Source: JBBQNJ01 sp038329845 (GTDB lineage: Bacteria > Planctomycetota > Phycisphaerae > Tepidisphaerales > Tepidisphaeraceae). Taken from it: a stretch of 31,796 bases of DNA. Both the position numbers and the translations under genes were made by a program. The notes beneath the pieces are model-generated. The model ran no database searches, was not told the origin of the DNA, and saw nothing but the letters and a program-made list of their open reading frames with translations. Positions within the stretch are counted from its first letter, which is position 1, and each line of letters opens with the position of its first letter. The DNA lies in assembly GCA_038329845.1 (NCBI GenBank), contig JBBQNJ010000061.1:1-31796 (forward strand). The letters run 5' to 3'. This document shows positions 23,093 through 29,165 of this stretch, one piece after another.

Positions 23093-24556
23093 ATGAAGCC
23101 GACGCCCCTCCATATCGCCGTCCTTTTGGCCTGGCTGACATGCCTCCCCGCTCGGGCCGACCTTTCCGGCGACATCAACACGATCCTCCAGGACAAAGCG
23201 ATCGTGCGAGTCCATTTCGGGATCGAAATCGTCCGATTGGGCGATTCGCCCAAGCAGACCCGCGCGATCTACTCGCTCGAGCCTAAGACCCCGCGCACGC
23301 CGGCGAGCAATCTCAAACTCATCACCACCGCCGCGGCACTTGACCGCCTCGGCACCGATTTTCGCTTCCAGACCTCGCTGATCTACCACGATGGCGACCT
23401 CGTGCTCATCGGCGACGGCGACCCGACCCTCGGCGATGTCGAGATGCTCCGCAAAGTCGGCTGGGATGTGACCACCGTTTACCGCGGCTGGGCCGAGCAG
23501 CTTCAAAAACGCAAGATCAAGTCGATCAAAAACATCCGGGTGGACGACAGCGTCTTCGACGAGCAATTCGTCCATCCCCACTGGCCCAGCGACCAGGAAC
23601 ACAAGCGGTACGTGGCCCAGGTCGGGGGGGTGAATCTCAACGCCAACTGCATCGACTTTTCCGTGCGTGCCGGTCCCGCGGGGCAGACGGTCAGCTTTTC
23701 GATGGACCCTGACACCCGCTACGCCGCCGTGCGAAATATCTGCCTCAGCGGGTCCAATTCGGTCTGGTTGGCCAGGCAACTGGGCGGAAACGACATCGTC
23801 CTGCGCGGCGAGGCCCGCAGCGGCGCCGAGACCCTCGCCTCGGTCACGATCCACGATCCCCCGATGTTCGCCGCCACGGTGCTGAAAGAAACCCTCGAAT
23901 CGGCCGGAATCCAGGTCACCGGCGACGTGATCCGCGACCGCGAAGCCAAGACGGCGAGGAAAAAGTCGCCGAAACTGTGGCCGGTGATCGCCATTCACGA
24001 AACGCCGCTGGCCATGGTACTCATGCGAGCCAACAAGAATTCGATGAACCTGTACGCCGAGGCGCTATGCAAGCGGATGGGGTTCGCCGCCACCGGTCAG
24101 AGCGGTTCATGGACCAACGGCCCGGCGGCGATCGGGGGGTATCTCAAGTCGATCGGAGTGGATGCCGACGAATATCGCCTCGACGATGGATCGGGCCTGT
24201 CGAAGGAGAACCTGATCAGCCCGGCGGCGATCGTGCGGGTGCTGTCTCGGAACTATTTCGGACCGGCCCGACAGCCGTACTTCGCCAGCCTGTCGGTGGC
24301 GGGGGTGGATGGCACTTTGGACGACCGGTTCCGGGGCAGCGATCTTCGTCAGCGGGTGTTCGGCAAGAGCGGCTACGTCTCGGGCGTGAGCTGCCTGAGC
24401 GGGTATCTCCATGCCCGTGACGACAACTGGTATGCCTTCTCGATCATGATGAACCACATCCCCGACGGAAGCAACGGCGGAATGAAGCTGATCCAGGAAA
24501 AGATCATCCGCGCCGTGGACGCCCACACCGCCCGACCCGTGGCGTCGGGGCGATAG
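23093..24556 (+). CDS. dacB: D-alanyl-D-alanine carboxypeptidase/endopeptidase (PBP4, peptidase S13)
   Basis: This 487-residue exported penicillin-binding protein trims or opens peptidoglycan cross-links. The signal peptide is MKPTPLHIAVLLAWLTCLPARA. Catalytic motifs are in the usual order: SxxK as ASNLKLIT (Ser near residue 71, Lys 74), SxN as SMNLYAE (about 316) and KSG in FGKSGYVSG (about 424). The GDGDPTLG turn typical of DacB is also present at about residue 115. Length is normal for the family. The start at 23093 is chosen because it begins the signal peptide, with AGGG nine bases upstream; the frame is open further upstream. It converges on rplK with only three bases between the stop codons, leaving no room for a terminator between them. 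Confidence 0.93.
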   Translation: MKPTPLHIAVLLAWLTCLPARADLSGDINTILQDKAIVRVHFGIEIVRLGDSPKQTRAIYSLEPKTPRTPASNLKLITTAAALDRLGTDFRFQTSLIYHDGDLVLIGDGDPTLGDVEMLRKVGWDVTTVYRGWAEQLQKRKIKSIKNIRVDDSVFDEQFVHPHWPSDQEHKRYVAQVGGVNLNANCIDFSVRAGPAGQTVSFSMDPDTRYAAVRNICLSGSNSVWLARQLGGNDIVLRGEARSGAETLASVTIHDPPMFAATVLKETLESAGIQVTGDVIRDREAKTARKKSPKLWPVIAIHETPLAMVLMRANKNSMNLYAEALCKRMGFAATGQSGSWTNGPAAIGGYLKSIGVDADEYRLDDGSGLSKENLISPAAIVRVLSRNYFGPARQPYFASLSVAGVDGTLDDRFRGSDLRQRVFGKSGYVSGVSCLSGYLHARDDNWYAFSIMMNHIPDGSNGGMKLIQEKIIRAVDAHTARPVASGR

Positions 24557-24559
24557 GGT

Positions 24560-24988
24560 TTACCCTTCGACCGTAATTCCCATGCTGCGGGCGGTGCCGG
24601 CGATGATCCGGGCGGCGTGGTCGTCGTCGAAGGCGTTAAGGTCCTTGCCCTTCTCCTTGGCGATCGCCTTGCACTGCTCCATCGTCACCGAACCGATCTT
24701 GGTCTTGTTCGGCTCGCCGGAGCCTTTTTCGGCCTTGACGGCGTCCTTGAGCAGCACGCTGGCCGGGGGGCTTTTCAGCTCGAATGAGAACGTTCGATCC
24801 TTGTACACCGTCACCAGCACGCCGATCACCTTGCCCTTGAGATGGGCCGAGGCGGCGTTGAACTGCTGGATAAACTGCCCGGGATTCACCCCGTGCTGAC
24901 CCAGTGCCGGACCGATCGGAGGTGCCGGCGTGGCCGTCCCGCCGGGAGCCTGGAGCTTGAACTGGACGGTGATTTCTTTCTTGGCCAT
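24560..24988 (-). CDS. rplK: 50S ribosomal protein L11
   Basis: This 142-residue L11 (uL11) binds 23S rRNA at the GTPase-associated centre. Hallmarks are the N-terminal [40 protein letters not shown], the [12 protein letters not shown] segment and the C-terminal RNA-binding domain with [15 protein letters not shown] and [13 protein letters not shown]. Length is standard. ATG at 24988 is the conserved start; the frame continues upstream to a TTG without homology. It is not followed by rplA, rplJ or rplL as in most bacteria, and no nusG precedes it within view. The nearest upstream gene is a small membrane protein ending 35 bases before, which may share its transcript. Confidence 0.97.
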
Positions 24989-25023
24989 GATATTTCGCTC
25001 AACCTTCTCGAACAAAAACGAGT

Positions 25024-25344
25024 CTAATCCAGCACTCTTGCTTCCACCTGGCGCCGTCCGCGATCGAACCCGATCGCCTGATCCGGATCAGACTGATCCA
25101 TCGTCGCGGGCACCGGGATGTCAGTCGCCCGGCTGCCGGTCAAGCGCCCCAAGAGCCGAACAACCGGCACCACCAGCAGGAAAAGGGCGATTACAGTAGC
25201 AAACATACAGGCGATTGACAAGAGCGCCAGCGCGATCGCCGGCAATGCCGCGACGATCACCACCGCGCGGGCCCACGCCGGAAGGTCGCTCGCCCCGGCC
25301 GTCCATCGCACGAACTGCGAGGAAAAATGTGAAAAATACGCCAT
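25024..25344 (-). CDS. Small membrane protein of unknown function, 106 residues
   Basis: I do not recognise the family. The N-terminal 25 residues are amphipathic. Two closely spaced membrane spans cover about residues 26-68 (AWARAVVIVAALPAIALALL and IACMFATVIALFLLVVPVVR). The C-terminal 35 residues are charged and soluble. No ribosome-binding site precedes the ATG, but a TACAAT -10 box ends eight bases upstream, so the transcript may be leaderless. The gene is followed by rplK on the same strand after a 35-base gap, so its promoter may also supply rplK. Confidence 0.65.
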   Translation of the reverse strand: MAYFSHFSSQFVRWTAGASDLPAWARAVVIVAALPAIALALLSIACMFATVIALFLLVVPVVRLLGRLTGSRATDIPVPATMDQSDPDQAIGFDRGRRQVEARVLD

Positions 25345-25352
25345 CCCGCGTC

Positions 25353-25381
25353 ATTGTAGCCGCCGCGGCGACGCAGGTGAA
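25353..25381 (-). promoter_or_regulatory. Candidate promoter of the small membrane protein (and rplK)
   Basis: On the minus strand TTCACC (25381-25376) and TACAAT (25358-25353) are 17 bases apart. The expected start point, 25346-25344, coincides with or touches the ATG at 25344. The -35 box lies inside the first copy of the direct repeat at 25361-25401. Confidence 0.45.
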
Positions 25382-25472
25382 ATCGTCAAAATCCTCGCAC
25401 ACGTCGGCCCGCCGGGGCGTGATTCGTTTCTCGGCCCGGCGATGCAGGTGAAACCGTCAAAATCCTCGCACG
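25361..25472. repeat. Direct repeat, two 40-base copies 71 bases apart
   Basis: Bases 25361-25400 and 25432-25471 match at 36 of 40 positions; both contain GTCAAAATCCTCGCAC, preceded by GCAGGTGAAA and one variable base. The intervening 31 bases are GC-rich and unrelated. The pair sits between the thioredoxin and membrane-protein genes and may be an interspersed repeat family of this genome. Confidence 0.85.
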
Positions 25473-25481
25473 CTTTGCGGC

Positions 25482-26012
25482 CTAGGCACCCGGTCCGAGA
25501 AACTTCGCCATTTCCGACGCCGTCATGAAACTGCCTCGCTTGAGAACCTCGCCTTTGACGTTGACGATGATGATCGTCGGGATTGAACTGACCGCGTAAC
25601 GGGCCGACAGTTCCTCGTTTCCCGCCGCATCGACATCCACCAGCACGGGCACATATCCCGCCAGCAGCGCCCCGCGCACCGCCGCGTCCGGCCAGACATC
25701 GTGCTTCATTACCTGACAAGGCGGACACCACGACGCGGAAAAGTCGAGCAGCAGCGGCTTGTTCACCCGCTGCGCCTCGGTGATCGCCGCCGCAAAATCG
25801 GTGCGCCAGCCGATCCCATCATCCGGTGCCTTGGATCCGGTCAGACGATACCCCCACCCCTTGATCATCGGCCACTGAAACCACAGCAGCGCCCCCAGCA
25901 CGACCATCCACAAGAGCAATGTGCTGTGCCGGGCGAATAAGCTGGAACGTGACGCCTTCCCGGCGCGCGGGGCGTTGGGCGAATCTTCGGGCGGAGGAAC
26001 TTGGTCGTTCAT
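25482..26012 (-). CDS. Membrane-anchored thioredoxin-fold protein
   Basis: This 176-residue protein has a short hydrophilic cytoplasmic N-terminus, one membrane anchor (about residues 31-50, TLLLWMVVLGALLWFQWPMI) and a periplasmic thioredoxin domain. The redox motif is WCPPC (Cys96 and Cys99), and the cis-proline loop is VSSIPTIIIV. The arrangement resembles the C-terminal domain of DsbD or TlpA/ResA-like proteins that keep periplasmic thiols reduced, or a thioredoxin-like protein disulfide reductase. The start at 26012 has AAGGA seven bases upstream; a longer frame to 26156 lacks a site and would place extra residues without homology before it. It is probably monocistronic, with a promoter candidate at 26032-26060. 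Confidence 0.88.
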   Translation of the reverse strand: MNDQVPPPEDSPNAPRAGKASRSSLFARHSTLLLWMVVLGALLWFQWPMIKGWGYRLTGSKAPDDGIGWRTDFAAAITEAQRVNKPLLLDFSASWCPPCQVMKHDVWPDAAVRGALLAGYVPVLVDVDAAGNEELSARYAVSSIPTIIIVNVKGEVLKRGSFMTASEMAKFLGPGA

Positions 26013-26031
26013 ATTGGGTCCTTGCGACTCG

Positions 26032-26060
26032 ATCCTAGCAGGCACTGAGCCGTCCGTCAG
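26032..26060 (-). promoter_or_regulatory. Candidate promoter of the thioredoxin gene
   Basis: On the minus strand CTGACG (26060-26055) is followed after 17 bases by TAGGAT (26037-26032), preceded by TGC, making an extended -10. The leader to the ATG at 26012 would be about 13 bases and would still include the AAGGA site. Confidence 0.4.
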
Positions 26061-26126
26061 CAGGCAAAGCAGTCCCAACTCGGGAAGGCGTGCCCGAATC
26101 TTGGAACAGCATGTAAAATGGACATC

Positions 26127-26186
26127 GAACGAAGAAAGAGGACGCGATTCCAACACGAACGAAGAAAGGGGACGCGCTTCTTTTTC
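26127..26186. repeat. Tandem repeat element C, related to element A
   Basis: Two 30-base units (26127-26156 and 26157-26186) both begin GAACGAAGAAAG and continue with GGACGCG. The second contains AAGGGGACGCGCTTCTTTTT (26166-26185), identical to the right end of element A at 13206-13229 read on the other strand. The following bases to about 26260 are AT-rich and non-coding. This looks like a decayed or half element of the same family. Nothing else was recognised between it and the pgk promoter. Confidence 0.8.
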
Positions 26187-26404
26187 AATATACGGGACAG
26201 CATTTCGGTAAAATGTTCAAATATACGTAAATTATAATGGTGTAATTTTATTAGCTTGTGCTCGATCTGGCGAGTGTTGCCGACTGTTCAGTCGCAAGAC
26301 CAACTTGAAAAGCACAAAACGAAGGATTTCCAGTCGAGCATGAGACGCACTATTTACGAGACACTACACCAGGGGCGCGCATTTTCCGACGCATTCCCCG
26401 CGGC

Positions 26405-26432
26405 TTGACAGCGCGCGGCCGGATCGTAGCAT
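26405..26432 (+). promoter_or_regulatory. Promoter of pgk
   Basis: A perfect TTGACA (26405-26410) is followed after 16 bases by TAGCAT (26427-26432). The start would be near 26439, with a leader of about 42 bases containing GGAG at 26468-26471 before the ATG at 26481. Confidence 0.75.
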
Positions 26433-26480
26433 CCCCGCGCGGGTCGAACTATTTCGATTTTTTTACTGGAGTTACGAGCC

Positions 26481-27662
26481 ATGGCCAAGAAGACGGTTGC
26501 CGACATCGATGTCAAGGGCAAGCGGGTGTTGATGCGGGTCGATTTCAATGTCCCGTTGGAAGGCGGAAAAATTACCGACGATCGGCGGATCACCCAGGCC
26601 CTGCCCACCATCAAGAATGTGCTGGACTGCGGCGGGCGCCTGATCCTCATCAGCCACCTGGGCCGGCCCAAGGGAGGCCCGGAGGCCAAGTATTCGCTCA
26701 AGCCGACCGCCGAGCGGCTCGGGCAATTGCTGGGCAAGCCGGTGAAGTTCGTCGAGGACTGCATCGGCCCGGCGGCCGAGCAGGCGGCGGGGCAGTTGAA
26801 GGACGGCGAGGTGATCGTCCTGGAGAATCTGCGATTCCACAAGCAGGAAGAGAAAAACGACCCGCAATTCGCCAAGCAGTTGGCAGGCTTGGCCGACGTG
26901 TACATCAATGATGCCTTCGGGACGGCCCACCGCGAGCACGCCTCGACGTTTGGCGCCGCCCAGGCGATGGCCGGTAAGCCGCGGGCCATCGGATTCCTCA
27001 TCCAGAAGGAACTGAAATACCTCGGCGAGGCGATCAGCAACCCCAAACGCCCGTTCGTGGCGATCCTCGGCGGGGCCAAGGTGTCGGACAAGATCAACGT
27101 CATCGAGCAACTGCTGAGCAAGGCCGACGTCATCCTGATCGGCGGCGCCATGGCCTATACGTTCTTCCTCGCCCAGGGCAAAACCGTCGGCAAGAGCCTT
27201 GTCGAACCAGACAAGGTGGACCTGGCCAAGAGCCTGCTGGCCAAGGCCGGCGGAAAGCTCAAGCTGCCGGTGGATACCGTCATCGCCGAGGCGATCGACT
27301 CAGCATCCGGCACGGTGGTGTCGGGAGACATTCCCGCCGACAAGAGCGGGTTCGACATCGGCCCCAAGACCCGCGAGTTGTTCAAGGCCGAGATCGCCAA
27401 GGCCAAGACGATCGTCTGGAACGGCCCGATGGGCGTGTTCGAAAAGCAGCCGTTCGCCGAGGGCACCCGCGCGGTCGCCCTGGCCGTCGCCGACGCCACT
27501 CAGAACAATGGCGCCGTCAGCGTGATCGGGGGCGGCGACAGCGCCGCGGCGATCGAGCAACTGCACCTGAGCGAGAAAGTCAGCCACGTCTCGACCGGGG
27601 GCGGGGCATCGCTGGAATTCCTCGAAAACGGCCACTTCTCGACAATCGACATTCTGGACTGA
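26481..27662 (+). CDS. pgk: Phosphoglycerate kinase
   Basis: This 393-residue glycolytic enzyme transfers phosphate from 1,3-bisphosphoglycerate to ADP. Every family landmark is present: RVDFNVPLEGGKITDDRRI, ISHLGRPKG, VLENLRFHKQEEKND, NDAFGTAHREHAS, the nucleotide-domain ILGGAKVSDKINV, IGGAMAYTF, NGPMGVFE, VIGGGDSAAA and STGGGASLEFLE. Length is normal. It is monocistronic, with its own TTGACA promoter and a strong terminator; no gap, tpi or other glycolytic gene is adjacent. Confidence 0.98.
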   Translation: MAKKTVADIDVKGKRVLMRVDFNVPLEGGKITDDRRITQALPTIKNVLDCGGRLILISHLGRPKGGPEAKYSLKPTAERLGQLLGKPVKFVEDCIGPAAEQAAGQLKDGEVIVLENLRFHKQEEKNDPQFAKQLAGLADVYINDAFGTAHREHASTFGAAQAMAGKPRAIGFLIQKELKYLGEAISNPKRPFVAILGGAKVSDKINVIEQLLSKADVILIGGAMAYTFFLAQGKTVGKSLVEPDKVDLAKSLLAKAGGKLKLPVDTVIAEAIDSASGTVVSGDIPADKSGFDIGPKTRELFKAEIAKAKTIVWNGPMGVFEKQPFAEGTRAVALAVADATQNNGAVSVIGGGDSAAAIEQLHLSEKVSHVSTGGGASLEFLENGHFSTIDILD

Positions 27663-27680
27663 CCCTCGATCCGGCGATCC

Positions 27681-27724
27681 GGTCCGCGGACGGCCTCTCG
27701 GCGCCGTCCGCGGACCGCTTTTTT
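27681..27724 (+). terminator. Intrinsic terminator of pgk
   Basis: GGTCCGCGGACGGC (27681-27694) pairs perfectly over 14 bases with GCCGTCCGCGGACC (27703-27716) around an eight-base loop. GC and six T follow (27719-27724). It lies 18 bases after the stop codon. Confidence 0.95.
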
Positions 27725-27766
27725 GCGCCCGCTCGCTTTTTCGTCGGCACAAGAATCAATTCCGAT

Positions 27767-27939
27767 CAGGATTCACAGGATAAACGGGATTCACAGGATA
27801 AGGCGATCGGGCCGGGTCACGCCGCGCGACTCGATCCTGTTTTAGCCTGTTCATCCTGTTCATCCTGCTTCTCTAAAAACTCCCCCCAAGTTACGGGGTC
27901 TGGGACCAGGGCGTCATCACCCTGTTTATCCCTGTTCTC
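27767..27939. repeat. Nine-base iterated repeats (CAGGATnnA) in inverted blocks
   Basis: Bases 27767-27801 contain four consecutive nine-base units CAGGATTCA, CAGGATAAA, CGGGATTCA, CAGGATAAG. On the other strand, 27834-27867 reads CAGGATGAA, CAGGATGAA, CAGGCTAAAA, CAGGAT. Two further diverged units lie at about 27919-27939. The inverted blocks could fold into a long stem. The rest of the 416-base gap between pgk and the LacI gene holds only the terminator and the promoter listed separately. Confidence 0.8.
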
Positions 27940-28006
27940 TGAGAACCCGACCCGAAGTACGACAACCTGTCGCTTAAAAAAATTTTGGTGTCGTTGCCGA
28001 TTTCTC

Positions 28007-28035
28007 TTGCAATTCGCACTCGCATGGGGTATATC
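28007..28035 (+). promoter_or_regulatory. Candidate promoter of the second lacI-like gene
   Basis: TTGCAA (28007-28012) and TATATC (28030-28035) are 17 bases apart, giving a leader of about 37 bases before the ATG at 28079. No clear palindromic operator overlaps it. Confidence 0.5.
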
Positions 28036-28078
28036 ATGGTCACCGAATCTTGGCATCGTCATCAGAAAACGATCCCCT

Positions 28079-29131
28079 ATGCCCGTCACGCTTGAGCAGA
28101 TCGCCAGCCGAACCAACCTGTCACCCGTGACGGTCGCGCGGATTTTGCGCGGTCAGAACAAGGAGAATCGCCCCACCGCCGTCGCCCGCGGAACCCTCGT
28201 CCGGCGAGTCGCCCGTGAGCTGGATTATCGGCCCAACGCCGCCGCCCGGGCCATGCGGGCCGGGAAATTCAATGCCGTCGCACTGCTGCAAAGTGAGCTG
28301 CCCACCTCGAGCCTGCTGCCGGGTGCCTTGCTCGGCGGGATTCAGCAGGCACTGGCCGATCGCCACACCCACCTGATTCTCGCCACCCTGCCCGATGCCA
28401 AGCTGACCAGCCGCGAATACGTCCCCACGATCCTCCGCGAATACAACTGCGACGGACTGCTCATCAACTACAACGCCAATATTCCATCCTCGATGGTCGA
28501 TCTGATCGACGCCAATCAGCTTCCGTCGGTGTGGATCAACAGCAAGCAGGCGCATCACTCGGTGCATCCCGACGATGAAGGTGCCGGCACCCGGGCCGCC
28601 TCGATGCTGCTAGATCTGGGGCATCGTCGAATCGCCTACCTTGACTTCGTGACCGACACCCCGGCGGGACATTACAGCTCGGTGGATCGCTACGCCGGGT
28701 ATGAGAGCATGATGCGAAACGCCGGATTGCCGGCGTATCGCTTCGGGCATCCGACAATCTGGCGACGCGGCGACATCGTCACCGCCCAGCGGCAATGGCT
28801 GCGCCAGGACGACCGCCCCACCGCAGTCATCGCCTACGGCGATATTGACGCCCGCGCCTTGCAGATGGCCGCGGCCCTCGAGGGGCTTTCCATCCCGCGC
28901 GATCTGTCGCTGATCACCTTCGGGTCCAGACACTTGGACGACTTGGGATTGCGCCTGACCTCGATGCTGATCCCCGAGCAGGCCGTCGGCCGGCGGGCGG
29001 TAGAGTTGTTGAACGAGCAAATCGCCGATCCGAATGCAAAGCAGCCGCGTGTGGCGGCGCCCTTCGGTTTCGAGCCGGGCCGGTCCATCGGACCAGTCCC
29101 TGAATCAGTGGAGGCACGAGATGTTCACTAA
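28079..29131 (+). CDS. LacI/GalR-family transcriptional regulator
   Basis: This 350-residue protein has an N-terminal helix-turn-helix (VTLEQIASRTNLSPVTVARI, residues 3-22) and hinge ELDYRPNAAARAM, followed by a sugar-binding-type sensor: NAVALLQSEL, NCDGLLINYNANIPSSMVDLI, the LGHRRIAYLDF strand, VIAYGDIDARALQMAAAL and DLSLITFGS. ATG at 28079 is the start that places the DNA-binding motif at the very N-terminus as in the family; an upstream extension is unsupported. The stop lies 34 bases before the beta-strand repeat protein gene, so the two are probably co-transcribed. It is only distantly similar to the LacI protein at 10880-11950. The ligand is unknown. Confidence 0.92.
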   Translation: MPVTLEQIASRTNLSPVTVARILRGQNKENRPTAVARGTLVRRVARELDYRPNAAARAMRAGKFNAVALLQSELPTSSLLPGALLGGIQQALADRHTHLILATLPDAKLTSREYVPTILREYNCDGLLINYNANIPSSMVDLIDANQLPSVWINSKQAHHSVHPDDEGAGTRAASMLLDLGHRRIAYLDFVTDTPAGHYSSVDRYAGYESMMRNAGLPAYRFGHPTIWRRGDIVTAQRQWLRQDDRPTAVIAYGDIDARALQMAAALEGLSIPRDLSLITFGSRHLDDLGLRLTSMLIPEQAVGRRAVELLNEQIADPNAKQPRVAAPFGFEPGRSIGPVPESVEARDVH

Positions 29132-29165
29132 CCAGTCTTCTGTAACCCTTTCTGGAGGCACCAAA

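Noticed and set aside
23087..23998. Minus-strand open frame of 303 codons opposite dacB
   Set aside because: Antisense of a fully conserved peptidase; no ribosome-binding site or family resemblance.
25361..25472. Minimal CRISPR array (two ~40-base repeats, one ~31-base spacer)
   Set aside because: The copies differ at four positions, only two exist, and no cas genes or leader are present; a dispersed direct repeat is more likely.
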